A DNA stretch of 64,000 bases from Candidatus Nanosynbacter sp. HMT-352 (lineage in GTDB: Bacteria > Patescibacteriota > Saccharimonadia > Saccharimonadales > Saccharimonadaceae). Both the position numbers and the translations under genes were made by a program. Of the stretch, positions 55,022-64,000 are shown in pieces. How positions within the stretch are numbered: the stretch's first letter is position 1; each line of letters opens with the position of its first letter. The DNA lies in contig NZ_CP089288.1 of NCBI RefSeq assembly GCF_022819345.1, positions 1-64,000 on the forward strand, written 5' to 3'. The notes below the pieces were generated by a model. The model worked only from the letters and a program-made list of their open reading frames with translations, made no database searches and was not told the origin of the DNA.

Positions 55022-56041
55022 TTAGCGCCCATCTCCATTCGTCCAGTCAGTCGCTAAGTCAAATCCGTGCGGATGCTTGGCTGCAAATCCACCGGTGTCA
55101 TAAACCTTTCCAGGACCCATGCTAGTCTCAACCACCGAGCATCGCGGATAATTACCATAATTAGCCGCCACCAAAATATAGCCATCCTTATCGACCTTCG
55201 CGCCGTCCGCCCGCACCGTATAAGTACCGCCGCTACCGCAGGCTTTTATCACAATATTCATCGGCAAATCATAATACGTCTCGCGATGCGCCACACCCTT
55301 GGAGTCGGTAAATATCTGCGCGCCCTTGCTTTTTGTCAATGGATTTTTAGGCTTCGTACCAATTATTTCAATCTGCTTCTTTGGCTGTTTTGCGATTTCG
55401 CTAGCAGCTTCCTTACGACTAATCTCGCGCTCGTTTTCTATCTCAACCCGATAAGTTACCTTCCGCACGCCCTTTTCTCCAAGCTGTTTAACGCTCTTAA
55501 ATCCAATAGGCTGAGAATCGTCCTTAATCTGCTCAATATCAAAATTAACATCAACCTCTTCGGTTATCGTTCGCTGTTTTGATCGCTCAATCTTCATCAC
55601 CAAGCCAACACCGTTCACCAAAAGATCGTCAGAATTCGTAAAATGCGTCTTATCTTCGCGATATAAAGTCAGCCCAGCGACCTTCGCAATCAAAGCCGGC
55701 GTTTGTTCGGCAGTGGTTATTTTCAGGCGCTTATTTCCATCAACGATTGTTATTGGACGAGCGCGGAAAATATTGACCTGGTATTTTGCGCCGGTCAATT
55801 CCATATCAATATTTGGCTCAACCGCGTCAATCTTTTCGTCAATCGTAATCTTAGCCGCACGCAAGGCCTGCCGAACGGTCAATGCATTTGTGATAATGGT
55901 CTTTTCTTCACCGCGATCATAAATGCGAACCAAATGCTCACCAGAAGTCTTTCCGTCAGCAAACGAAATCATTGGAGTTGCAATCGCAACCAACACAGCC
56001 AATCCAATAATTTTTCCAAAAAATAAACCTTTTGCGCGCAT
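55022..56041 (-). CDS. G5-domain wall protein with C-terminal 3D domain (YabE/Rpf-like)
   Basis: From ATG 56041 the protein has 339 residues with a signal/membrane helix (~5-27), DUF348 ubiquitin-like repeats (VRIYDRGEEKTI..., ~37-135), a G5 domain (~145-220) and a C-terminal 3D domain with the Asp triad in YDTGGFAAKHPHGFDLATDW. The 3D domain is a lytic transglycosylase-type active site, so it probably cuts peptidoglycan. ATGs at 56041 and 56047 are both possible. It is a paralogue of the next gene, and is adjacent to rsmA. Confidence 0.88.
   Translation of the reverse strand: MRAKGLFFGKIIGLAVLVAIATPMISFADGKTSGEHLVRIYDRGEEKTIITNALTVRQALRAAKITIDEKIDAVEPNIDMELTGAKYQVNIFRARPITIVDGNKRLKITTAEQTPALIAKVAGLTLYREDKTHFTNSDDLLVNGVGLVMKIERSKQRTITEEVDVNFDIEQIKDDSQPIGFKSVKQLGEKGVRKVTYRVEIENEREISRKEAASEIAKQPKKQIEIIGTKPKNPLTKSKGAQIFTDSKGVAHRETYYDLPMNIVIKACGSGGTYTVRADGAKVDKDGYILVAANYGNYPRCSVVETSMGPGKVYDTGGFAAKHPHGFDLATDWTNGDGR
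55681..55774. repeat. Copy 1 of a 94-base repeat shared by the two G5-domain genes
   Basis: 86 of 94 bases match 56933-57026 in the same orientation. It codes for NIFRARPITIVDGNKRLK and the following residues. Confidence 0.85.
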
Positions 56042-56138
56042 AATCATATAATGACTTGTAAACCTAGTCAAATAAATTATACCAAATTAAACACTTTTTA
56101 TCTATAGACTACAGCCAACTTACGCCACCAGCGTTAGT

Positions 56139-57329
56139 CTACCACCATTTTTGGCGGTTCCATGCATTGTAAGCGCCAGCCCAGCTACCATATGTACTTA
56201 CAGCATAATTATTGAAAACTCTAATCTGACAGACTGGATCACTTTGCCAATTTGGGCAAGCCTGAGAAAGCTTATCTATATTCGTCTGACCGAGCCCAGC
56301 ATATTGCCCATTCCTAGCCGTTGTTCGCCAAGTTGACTCTTTCGTAAAAATGAAGTTCACGTAGCCATAATCATCAGGGCTAATACCAGCCGCAGACATC
56401 CAATCCGAATGAGATCCAGAAGGTAGGCTAACTTTCGTCCCCACAATCTCAATCTGCTTCTTTGGCTCTTTTGTCACAACACTAGCGATCTCCTTGCGGC
56501 TCACCTCCACGCCGTTCTTCATTTCGATTTCATAAGTGACATTTCTCTTACCATTCTCGCCCGCCTGTTTTACTTCGCGATATCCCGAATCTCGATTCGC
56601 GTCTTGAACTTTTTCAACCTCAAATTTCACATCTTCTTCTGCGGTTATAGTTTGCTTGCCGTTACGCCAAAGCTCAATTTTCATTCCAGGAATAATTTTT
56701 GCCGAACGATCCACAGATAGCGTATCATCTTTCTTTGGGTCGATATTTTTCTCTTTTAATAGCTCGCCAACTGTCTTAGCATGTGTACGAATGACAGATT
56801 CTTTACCATAAAGCACAAAAATAACCATCGAGGCTCTGTCAATTTTCATCACCATATTTGCGCCATCAACCGCCATATTATCGGAATTAGATAGAGTAGT
56901 TTTGTCCTCTTCAAAAACTTCAATTCCAGCGGCCTTCGCAATCAAAGCCGGCGTCTGCTCGGCAGTAGTTACCTTTAGACGCTTATTTCCATCAACAATT
57001 GTTATTGGACGAGCGCGGAAAATATTAATATTGTACTTCTCCGCCACCATCTCCGAATCAAGACTCGGCTCGACTACGTCTTGGCGTTCGTCAATAGAAA
57101 ACTTAGCCAATTTCAAAGCCTCGCGAATCGTCCTCGCTTTTGTAACAATCGTCTTTTCTGCGCCTCTGTCGTAAATCGTTACCAACTTTTCGCCAGCCTT
57201 AGCCGCTGGCTTAGTAGCGTCAGCTAACGCTTGATTAACAAAAAATAGACCGCCAACCAGCATCAATATCGCGCCAGAAACGAACGTAATTTTCTTAGAG
57301 TAATGTTTTGCTTGTAATCTTATACCCAT
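56139..57329 (-). CDS. G5-domain wall protein with C-terminal lysozyme-like domain
   Basis: The 396-residue protein has a signal helix (~14-36, ending ALA), DUF348 repeats (~45-205), a G5 domain (~210-290) and a C-terminal transglycosylase-like domain (~305-396) with the probable catalytic Glu in FTKESTWR, then QYAGLGQT and the Cys pair CPNWQSDPVC. This is the architecture of resuscitation-promoting or YabE-type hydrolases. TATAAT lies upstream with a short leader holding a weak SD. It is a tandem paralogue of the previous gene. Confidence 0.88.
   Translation of the reverse strand: MGIRLQAKHYSKKITFVSGAILMLVGGLFFVNQALADATKPAAKAGEKLVTIYDRGAEKTIVTKARTIREALKLAKFSIDERQDVVEPSLDSEMVAEKYNINIFRARPITIVDGNKRLKVTTAEQTPALIAKAAGIEVFEEDKTTLSNSDNMAVDGANMVMKIDRASMVIFVLYGKESVIRTHAKTVGELLKEKNIDPKKDDTLSVDRSAKIIPGMKIELWRNGKQTITAEEDVKFEVEKVQDANRDSGYREVKQAGENGKRNVTYEIEMKNGVEVSRKEIASVVTKEPKKQIEIVGTKVSLPSGSHSDWMSAAGISPDDYGYVNFIFTKESTWRTTARNGQYAGLGQTNIDKLSQACPNWQSDPVCQIRVFNNYAVSTYGSWAGAYNAWNRQKWW
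56933..57026. repeat. Copy 2 of the 94-base repeat shared by the two G5-domain genes
   Basis: Eight mismatches in 94 to 55681-55774, well above the identity of the surrounding paralogous sequence by eye. Confidence 0.85.
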
Positions 57330-57364
57330 AAGTTCACACCCACAACGCAGGTATTCTTATTATA

Positions 57365-59467
57365 TCAAATTTTCTCCAAGCGCGCGAACTCGACGTTCAA
57401 TTTCTTAATATTTCCATTGTCAAACTGGACCGTAACACTCAGCCCTTCGCTGTCAATAATTTCCCCCGAACCAAAACTCGGGCTGCAAACTCGATCACCA
57501 ACCTCCAAACCAATATCTTCCGAATAAAAATCAGGTTCTATAATCGGCTGAGCTGGCCTATCAACACCACCGGCCATCAAACCCATCTCGTCCAAAAACC
57601 TCGATGGCATGTTATAGCCGATCTGACCAAATTGCGTCCGAGAACTAGCACAACTAACGAACAATTCTTCCCTCGCCCGAGTCACACCAACGTAGCACAA
57701 TCGGCGCTCCTCCTCAATATCGTCAGCATTACCACTATCAAACACTCTCGCATGCGGCAAAATTCCCTCTTCCAGTCCCGCCAGAAAAACCACCGGGAAC
57801 TCCAAACCTTTAGCCGCATGAAGCGTCATGAGCGTTACTTGTTGATCGGCAGTTGTATCCGTCGAAGACATCAAAGCCATCTCTTCCAAAAACGTCGCCA
57901 CGTCAACATAAGCCTTCGCCTCCGACAAAAGCACGCCGATATTTTCTATTCGTTCCTCAGCTTGCGGCGTTCCGTCGTTTATAAAATCTTCATAGCCAGT
58001 ACTTTTCATAATTTTTTCAATCAGTTCGGCCGGAGATCCGTCAATTTCCTGCTGCAAATTGTGCAATTTTTGACCAAACTCTAGCAGCGGACGTTTTGCA
58101 CGCGCCGTCAAAGTATCCGCCTCCTCAACCGCCAGCAACCCGCTAATTATGTCTTTCCCTGACGCATCATTCCAGTCCAAAAACTTAGAGATACTCACCG
58201 CGCCAACGCCACGTTTTGGCGTATTCACAATTCGCAAAAAACTAACTCGATCACTCGGCTGATATAACAATCGAAGATATGCCAATAGATCCTTAACGAC
58301 CGCTCGATCCAAAAATCGCAGACCGCCGACGATTTTATACGGAATATAGCTCTGACGCAAGGCTCGCTCAATTGCGTAACTTTGCGCATTCGTTCGGTAC
58401 AACACCGCCACGTCACCATATTGACGACCGTTCGCAATTTGCGCCTGAATCTCATTCGCAATCGCCAAAGCCTCTTCAGACTCATTGTATAATTGCCATA
58501 ATTTTGGCTCAACACCGTCGCCATTCGCTGTCCATAAATTTTTATCAGTTCTATGAATATTATGACTAATCAGCGCATTTGCCATATTCAAAATCGCACT
58601 AGTCGAACGATAATTCTGCTCCAACTTAACCACCGTCGTACCTGGAAAATCACGCTCAAAATTGAGAATGTTAGTATAATCAGCCCCGCGAAAACTATAA
58701 ATCGACTGAGCATCATCACCAACCACGCATAAATTGCGACGCGAATTGACCAGCAACTTAATTAACGCATATTGCACCGCATTCGTATCCTGATACTCGT
58801 CAATCAGAATATGTTCGAATTGCTGCTGCCATTTATGGCGAATATCCGGCTTGTTTCGTAACAATTCAACAGTTTTTATCAATAAATCGTCAAAATCCAA
58901 CGCCGAAGCATCTTTCAAAGCTTTTTCATAAGCAAAAAACAGCTCGGCTATTTTCTGCTCTCTTGGGCCACGGGTCGAAGCAGAAAAATCCTCAGCATTT
59001 CGCATTTCATTTTTAGCGTTTGAAATAGCCGAAAGTACAGCTCGAGGTTTAATATCTTTATCCGTCAAGCCGCGAGACTTCATAATTTGCTTCATCAAGC
59101 TTATTTGATCGTCGGTATCGTAAATCAAGAATCGCTTGTTCAGGCCAATATTTTCACCATCCATCCGCAACATTCGCACGCAAATACTGTGAAAAGTTCC
59201 CATCCACGGCATAAATTGCCGATTTTCAGAATCTTCACCTAATATCTGCGCTAACCTCTGACGCATTTCCTTCGCGGCTTTATTAGTAAATGTAACCGCC
59301 AATATTCGACTAGGAAATATTTTCAACTCGCCAATCAAATAAGCGATTCTATGAGTCAGAGTTTTGGTCTTTCCAGATCCGGCTCCAGCCAAAATCAACA
59401 ACGGCCCATCAACGTGCGTCACCGCTCGAGCCTGCTCGCTATTTAATCCGTCAGTAAAATTAGACAT
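57365..59467 (-). CDS. pcrA: UvrD/PcrA/Rep superfamily I DNA helicase
   Basis: This 3'-5' DNA helicase acts in repair and replication restart. Motifs: AGAGSGKTKTL (Walker A, ~29-39), VTFTNKAAKEM (Ia), ILIDEYQDTN (II, ~225), VVGDDAQSIYSFRGA (III), QNYRST (IV), VTLMTLHAAKGLEF (V, ~565) and RRLCYVGVTRARE (VI). 700 residues, typical of PcrA. A C-terminal Tudor-like end (VGDRVCSPSFGSGEII) fits PcrA. It lies 4 bases after the 59472 gene. Confidence 0.95.
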   Translation of the reverse strand: MSNFTDGLNSEQARAVTHVDGPLLILAGAGSGKTKTLTHRIAYLIGELKIFPSRILAVTFTNKAAKEMRQRLAQILGEDSENRQFMPWMGTFHSICVRMLRMDGENIGLNKRFLIYDTDDQISLMKQIMKSRGLTDKDIKPRAVLSAISNAKNEMRNAEDFSASTRGPREQKIAELFFAYEKALKDASALDFDDLLIKTVELLRNKPDIRHKWQQQFEHILIDEYQDTNAVQYALIKLLVNSRRNLCVVGDDAQSIYSFRGADYTNILNFERDFPGTTVVKLEQNYRSTSAILNMANALISHNIHRTDKNLWTANGDGVEPKLWQLYNESEEALAIANEIQAQIANGRQYGDVAVLYRTNAQSYAIERALRQSYIPYKIVGGLRFLDRAVVKDLLAYLRLLYQPSDRVSFLRIVNTPKRGVGAVSISKFLDWNDASGKDIISGLLAVEEADTLTARAKRPLLEFGQKLHNLQQEIDGSPAELIEKIMKSTGYEDFINDGTPQAEERIENIGVLLSEAKAYVDVATFLEEMALMSSTDTTADQQVTLMTLHAAKGLEFPVVFLAGLEEGILPHARVFDSGNADDIEEERRLCYVGVTRAREELFVSCASSRTQFGQIGYNMPSRFLDEMGLMAGGVDRPAQPIIEPDFYSEDIGLEVGDRVCSPSFGSGEIIDSEGLSVTVQFDNGNIKKLNVEFARLEKI

Positions 59468-59471
59468 ATAT

Positions 59472-60710
59472 CTATTTTATCAGCAAAAAGTACGAAACAG
59501 CGCCGCCAGCCATGCCAATTGCTAAAAATAGAACAATAAGCAACGCTATTAATAATCCGGACTTTTTCTTTTCTTTGTCGACTGAAGGTTTGACTTCTGT
59601 GGATACAGCAGCAAACATCGGTGCTGGCTCAGAATCCATAGTTTCTTTTTCGGACAATTCGGAAGACTCAATCAAAGAGCTGTCAATGTCAGTGGACATT
59701 TTATCGTCTGAATCTTCAGGAACGCCAGCCTCCTCAATTGCTATAATTTCTGGACTCAAATCCATTGGCGAGTCGGGTGCATCACCCAAAGAATTTTCGC
59801 TCATGCTGTAATTAGATAAATTGGTATTGTATTGATGTTCCAATTTTACACCCTCAGAATCAGCAGACATAGACGCATCTTCATCACTATTTATCTCAGA
59901 ACTAGTCATAGTTTGGTTAACAGAACCAAGCGGCCGCTTCTCCACTTCAACATTAGCAATAAACGGAGACTCCAGCGGCGTAGTCATCGGTACAGCAGGA
60001 GCTTCGCTATTACTTACAGCTAACGATTGCGCTATCTTATCAGTCAACGACAATTCCCCAGCGGGCGCATCTTCAATCTCCGCAAAAGTAGATTCATTGT
60101 GCACATCTTTAAGATCAGGGGTGTCGCTAAGATTATCTGATTGAGCAACTATATCAGACATTTCTTTTCTTACCGCAGAATGCCTATTATTTGCGCTAAT
60201 CACGTCCACCAAATCAGGCGAAGGCTGAATTGTCGTGCCAGTTCGAGATGGAGCGGGAGTAGCAGGTTTTTGGATAGTGCTGACAGATGAAGGTCTAACA
60301 ACATCCATGAAACGGCCAGTCGAGCGTCTCGCGATTACTGGCGCAGCTTTGACTTCGCTAGCAGCCACGCCAGGAGTCCTGCTAGCTATTAAATCATTAG
60401 CAACTTTCTCGTTCGTAGGGCTATCGACCTCTTTAGGAGTCGCATCGTCGTTAGAAGAGTCTTTTTTTGCTTCAGGCTGAGAGATCGATGATAAAGGAGT
60501 AGAAGCAACAGACGAAGGCGTAAATGGAGTTACTGGAGGTGCAAAACTAGTACCAATAGAGTTCTCTGATACAGGTTTTTCCTCTACGGGCGCAGACACA
60601 GAAACCTCGCTATTATTTTCATTAGCCACCGCTGGAGCTTCCTTTTCTCGCTGCTTATCCATAAGAGAGCTTACCGCTCTATCCAACTCATCAAAATCAA
60701 TATCTGTCAT
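59472..60710 (-). CDS. Low-complexity protein with C-terminal membrane anchor
   Basis: The 412-residue protein is Ser/Pro/Glu/Ala/Thr-rich and probably unstructured, beginning with an acidic helix (TDIDFDELDRAVSSLMD), and ends in a Lys-rich stretch and one transmembrane helix (~382-408, KKKSGLLIALLIV). It is a tail-anchored, mostly cytoplasmic protein by the positive-inside rule. No family recognised. It lies between tpiA and pcrA on the same strand, likely co-transcribed. Confidence 0.6.
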   Translation of the reverse strand: MTDIDFDELDRAVSSLMDKQREKEAPAVANENNSEVSVSAPVEEKPVSENSIGTSFAPPVTPFTPSSVASTPLSSISQPEAKKDSSNDDATPKEVDSPTNEKVANDLIASRTPGVAASEVKAAPVIARRSTGRFMDVVRPSSVSTIQKPATPAPSRTGTTIQPSPDLVDVISANNRHSAVRKEMSDIVAQSDNLSDTPDLKDVHNESTFAEIEDAPAGELSLTDKIAQSLAVSNSEAPAVPMTTPLESPFIANVEVEKRPLGSVNQTMTSSEINSDEDASMSADSEGVKLEHQYNTNLSNYSMSENSLGDAPDSPMDLSPEIIAIEEAGVPEDSDDKMSTDIDSSLIESSELSEKETMDSEPAPMFAAVSTEVKPSVDKEKKKSGLLIALLIVLFLAIGMAGGAVSYFLLIK

Positions 60711-60724
60711 ATGCCCCCTATTTT

Positions 60725-61483
60725 TTAACCTTTATGTGCTTTCGAGATTATCTCCTTAAATTGATATGCATCCAAACTGGCTGCACCAACTAATAAACCA
60801 TCAAGTTCATCAATTGCCAAATAATCTGCGGCGTTTATTGAAGTAATACTTCCACCATAGATAACTCGAACTGATTCCGCCGCTTTTTTACCATACAAAT
60901 GAGAAATATGTCGTCGAATCATCTGTGTAGCTTTTTTTACATCAGACGCTTTAGCGCTGTCGCCAGTACCGATCGCCCAAACTGGCTCATACGCAATAAC
61001 CACTTCATCCAGCTCGTCTGCCGTCACATTAGCCAGACCGCTAGTCAATTGATCAACTAGAACATCCTTCGTTTCGCCAAGAGTCTTCTCTTGAATCGTC
61101 TCACCAACGCACAAAATCGGATGAATACGATTTCGAATTGCCGCCTGAACTTTCAACCGAATATCTTTTTCGCTTTCAATGAAAATATAGCGACGTTCCG
61201 AATGTCCAATTATCACATAATCAGCAATTCCACGAAGATGCGCCGCTGGAATTTCTCCCGTATACGCCCCCGAATCTCGCCAATAGCAATTCTGGGCCGC
61301 CAACTTAGCGATTCGACGATTAATTTGTAAACTCAAACTCTGCAGCGTCAAAATAGTAGGCGCCAGCACCACTTCAACATCTCTATGCGACGGCAGCGTG
61401 TTCATCAGCTTATGCAAATATAAGCTAGCCTCCTGCATATTGAAGTTCATTTTCCAGTTACCAATGATTAACTTTTTTCTCAT
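60725..61483 (-). CDS. tpiA: Triosephosphate isomerase
   Basis: Interconverts glyceraldehyde-3-phosphate and dihydroxyacetone phosphate. Active-site residues: GNWKMN (Lys), IIGHSERR (His, ~95) and IAYEPVWAIGTG (Glu, ~166). The loop GGSITSINA binds phosphate. 252 residues, standard. It follows pgk by 24 bases; an AAGGA SD is present. Confidence 0.98.
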   Translation of the reverse strand: MRKKLIIGNWKMNFNMQEASLYLHKLMNTLPSHRDVEVVLAPTILTLQSLSLQINRRIAKLAAQNCYWRDSGAYTGEIPAAHLRGIADYVIIGHSERRYIFIESEKDIRLKVQAAIRNRIHPILCVGETIQEKTLGETKDVLVDQLTSGLANVTADELDEVVIAYEPVWAIGTGDSAKASDVKKATQMIRRHISHLYGKKAAESVRVIYGGSITSINAADYLAIDELDGLLVGAASLDAYQFKEIISKAHKG

Positions 61484-61507
61484 GAGATAATCCTTATGCT
61501 TAGTTTA

Positions 61508-62746
61508 TCACCTCAAACCGTATGCGTCTAGTAAACTTTCAATTCCAGGCAATTTTTTACCAGCCATCAAGGCCATACTAGCTCCACCACCAGTGGAAAC
61601 ATGGGTAAAATTGGCGCCATCATGCCCGTCCCATTTCAATATAAAATCAGCCGTATCTCCGCCACCAACTATTGAAACGGCTCCTTTATTCTGGGCAATA
61701 GCTAGCGCTACTCGCGCTGAACCGATTGCAAAATTATCAATTTCAGCATAGCCCAGCGGACCGTTCCAGATAACCATCTTCGCGCCGGCCAGTATTTTCG
61801 TGAATTTCTCAATTGTCTGACTTCCAATATCCAGCGCCATATCTGAGTTCTTTATTTTATCAATATTAACTTCTTGACGAGGAAAATCTTTAGAAATCTC
61901 TGGCGCAACCGCCACGTCAATCGGCAATACCAAAAAATCGTCAACATTCTCTGCGCTGACCTTAGCCGCCGCCAAATCATAAATTTCCGCGACAACCTTT
62001 TCCATTACTGGCTCAAACACACTCTTGCCGACATTAAATCCACGACAATGTAAAAACGTGTTTGACATAGCGCCGCCAATTAAAATCCGATCCGCCTTTT
62101 CAATCAGACGCTTAATCAGTAATATTTTATCACTAACTTTCGCACCACCAATAACCGCAACCAACGGACGTTTTGGCTTATTCATCGCCTCGGTGATAGT
62201 TACATATTCTTTTTCTAATAGTAATCCCGCTAGTCCTGGAACACACAACGTAATCGCATGAGTGCTGGCGTGCGCCCTGTGCGCCACAGCAAATCCGTCT
62301 TGCACAAAATAATCTGCTCGGACAGCGCGTTGAATTGACTTGGCAAATGTTAAATCGTCAGCCTCCTCCTCGTCATAAAAGCGTAAATTCTCCAACATAA
62401 GAATACTGCCTCGTGGCGCGCGGCGAACGGCTTGATGAACAGCTTCGCCCACGCAATCATCCAGCAATTCTACCGGACGGCTCAGCAACTTGGATAGGTG
62501 ATCTGCAACAACTTTCAGACTAAACTTAAGATCCTTACCTTTTGGTCTCCCCAGATGAGACATGATAACAATCTTGCAATTCTGCTCCAGCAAATATCGG
62601 AGTGTGGGCAGCGAAGCACGAATTCTTAGATCATCAGAAATCTGACCGCGCTTTGTTAGCGGCACATTATAATCTGCTCGCAGAAGAATAGTTTTTCCAC
62701 GTAGATCAACATCGCGAATTGTTTGCTTCGGAAATTTTCTGCCCAC
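61508..62746 (-). CDS. pgk: Phosphoglycerate kinase
   Basis: Transfers phosphate from 1,3-bisphosphoglycerate to ADP. LLRADYNVPL (~21-30), MSHLGRPKG (~61-69), VAVIGGAKVSDK (~196) and the final GGGDTADF and TGGGASMALM are the family hallmarks. 412 residues, typical. The start is GTG at 62746, after AAGGAG. It lies 11 bases after pyk, forming the pyk-pgk-tpiA group. Confidence 0.98.
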   Translation of the reverse strand: MGRKFPKQTIRDVDLRGKTILLRADYNVPLTKRGQISDDLRIRASLPTLRYLLEQNCKIVIMSHLGRPKGKDLKFSLKVVADHLSKLLSRPVELLDDCVGEAVHQAVRRAPRGSILMLENLRFYDEEEADDLTFAKSIQRAVRADYFVQDGFAVAHRAHASTHAITLCVPGLAGLLLEKEYVTITEAMNKPKRPLVAVIGGAKVSDKILLIKRLIEKADRILIGGAMSNTFLHCRGFNVGKSVFEPVMEKVVAEIYDLAAAKVSAENVDDFLVLPIDVAVAPEISKDFPRQEVNIDKIKNSDMALDIGSQTIEKFTKILAGAKMVIWNGPLGYAEIDNFAIGSARVALAIAQNKGAVSIVGGGDTADFILKWDGHDGANFTHVSTGGGASMALMAGKKLPGIESLLDAYGLR

Positions 62747-62757
62747 CCAAATTCTCC

Positions 62758-64000
62758 TTATGACAACGTCTTGACTTGGATATTGTCAGTTTTGCCTGGC
62801 TCTGGATTGTGGCCACTAACAAGCACAACCGTAACTGGGTCTGCGCCGAAATAGCCTTCTTGTTTCAACTCGTCAGCTAGCTTAGTTGCTGCATTTGGGT
62901 CGTTTGGTCGAACGTATGGACGAGAAGCGTACCTTAGCGCCAACTTTTGCGCAGTCTTCACTTCTTCGGTCACGCAAACAATTGGTAGGTTCGGACGATA
63001 TGCGGCAACGTTAATTGCAGTAGCGCCAGTGTGCGTTTCCGCAATAATAGCTCGAGCCTTAATTCTCCTTGCCAATTGAGCTGCCGTGTAGCTTAAAATC
63101 GCGTCAGTTTTTTCACGCATTTCAGCCTTTTCTACCAACATTACTTCACTGTGTTCTTGAGTGTAAATAATAGTCTTGCGCATCGCACGAACGGTTTCAA
63201 CAGGATATTTACCATTGGCAGTTTCATCAGACAGCATAACTACGTCAGCGCCTTGGATTACAGCATTGGCAACGTCGCTTACTTCAGCGCGACTTGGCTC
63301 TGGATTATCAACCATACTACCCATCATTTGTGTTGCAACGATTACTAACTTGCAATATTTACGACACAAGGCAATAATTCGACGCTGTACAACTGGGACA
63401 ATTTCTGCACCAGCTTCCACCGCCAAGTCGCCGCGAGCGACCATAATACCGTCACTAGCCTTAACGATTTCCTCCAAATTCTCTGGATCAACGGCAGACT
63501 TAGTCTCAATCTTGGCAATAATATTGGCTGTCGAACCCAGGTCTGTCAATCGACGACGCAAATCAATAATATCATCAGCTTTTTGGATAAAACTCAATGC
63601 AACGTAATCAAAATCTTGGTTCGCGCCCCATTCCAAATCGTTAATATCTTTCTGAGTAAGAATGTCGCCACCAAAATCTGTGTCTGGCAAATTCAAACCC
63701 TTGCGACTCATCAAAAAACCGTCATTCTGAACTTCTACGCGAATTGCAGTTGAGCTAACAATTTCTCGCACAACCGTCCTGATCTTGCCGTCAAACATGT
63801 AAAGTGGCTCGCCGACTTTCATCTTCTCCGCCAAATTGTACTGCACTGGCAAATTGAAGCTGCCGTCATGCTCATTAATTTCTGAGTCCAAGACCAGCAT
63901 ATCGCCGACCTTAACATTCAGCATATTATCTTTCAAAACGCCCAGGCGAATCTTCGGACCTTGCAAATCTTGTAGAATTGCGACAGGCTTGCCCAGCTGT
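62758..64000 (-). CDS. pyk: Pyruvate kinase (partial, 5' end beyond the window)
   Basis: Makes ATP and pyruvate from phosphoenolpyruvate. The reading frame continues through 64000, with LQGPKIR (the DLQGPKIR motif) near the edge, so the N-terminus is outside. Visible are FIQKADDI, IIAKIET (~catalytic Lys region), MVARGDLAVEAG and TQMMGSM. The C-terminal domain ends HNPEPGKTDNIQVKTLS. About 413 residues are in view. Confidence 0.98.
   Translation of the reverse strand, partial: QLGKPVAILQDLQGPKIRLGVLKDNMLNVKVGDMLVLDSEINEHDGSFNLPVQYNLAEKMKVGEPLYMFDGKIRTVVREIVSSTAIRVEVQNDGFLMSRKGLNLPDTDFGGDILTQKDINDLEWGANQDFDYVALSFIQKADDIIDLRRRLTDLGSTANIIAKIETKSAVDPENLEEIVKASDGIMVARGDLAVEAGAEIVPVVQRRIIALCRKYCKLVIVATQMMGSMVDNPEPSRAEVSDVANAVIQGADVVMLSDETANGKYPVETVRAMRKTIIYTQEHSEVMLVEKAEMREKTDAILSYTAAQLARRIKARAIIAETHTGATAINVAAYRPNLPIVCVTEEVKTAQKLALRYASRPYVRPNDPNAATKLADELKQEGYFGADPVTVVLVSGHNPEPGKTDNIQVKTLS

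Overview
The window looks like a piece of a Candidatus Saccharibacteria (TM7/CPR) chromosome. This is inferred from gene content and style, not from a marker search. The DNA is AT-leaning (roughly 40-45% G+C where I counted) and almost fully coding, with no gap above 300 bases. It uses the standard code (UGA is a stop, for example in tatD), so it is not an SR1/Gracilibacteria-type recoded genome. It shows small or trimmed versions of universal proteins, no biosynthetic pathway genes, many wall-active surface proteins, and no insertion sequence, CRISPR array or prophage. Nearly all genes lie on the minus strand.

Layout. 1-5.7 kb: HIT protein (partial), a DUF998-like membrane protein, pheS, a divergent aquaporin, rmuC, membrane proteins, a PAP2 phosphatase and tRNA-Gln. 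5.9-7.5 kb: trmD, then a plus-strand gene (6700-7332) of foreign composition with its own promoter and elaborate 3' hairpins. 7.5-13 kb: khpA-like, rnc, NUDIX, nusB, rpmF and leuS. 13-21.5 kb: an LppX-like anchored protein, a Mur ligase, a structured intergenic element, ligA, htpX, lemA and three tRNA genes (Leu-UAA, Cys, Leu-GAG). 21.5-28.4 kb: orphan peptide-binding protein, secG, holin-like protein, uvrC, DUF488, HD hydrolase, NUDIX, cupin, trxA and fur. 28.5-34.3 kb: ABC exporter, DedA and uvrA. 34.3-44.3 kb: surface BNR protein with an LAETG sorting signal, sbcB-like exonuclease, obg, LysM-CHAP hydrolase, then mltG, ruvX, a gp47-like membrane protein and an FtsA-like ATPase. 44.3-52.6 kb: alaS, rpsP, mnmA, DUF218, cysteine desulfurase, two unknowns, tatD and metG. 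52.7-54.2 kb: secreted choline-binding-like/Ltp-like protein. 54.2-64 kb: rsmA, two tandem G5-domain wall proteins, pcrA, a low-complexity membrane protein, then tpiA, pgk and pyk.

The genes cover translation (four aminoacyl-tRNA synthetase genes, four tRNAs, S16, L32, modification and processing enzymes), DNA repair (uvrA, uvrC, pcrA, ligA, rmuC, an exonuclease), the payoff phase of glycolysis, and a large set of envelope proteins. The last group fits an epibiont living on another bacterium, which is inference.

The clearest genome-wide pattern is transcriptional. More than 20 genes have a TATAAT-like box exactly 6 or 7 bases before the ATG and no Shine-Dalgarno (SD) sequence, so their mRNAs are predicted to be leaderless. 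Operon-internal genes and most secreted-protein genes carry SD sequences. Several intergenic gaps are a terminator hairpin, a -10 box and a start codon packed into 40-60 bases.
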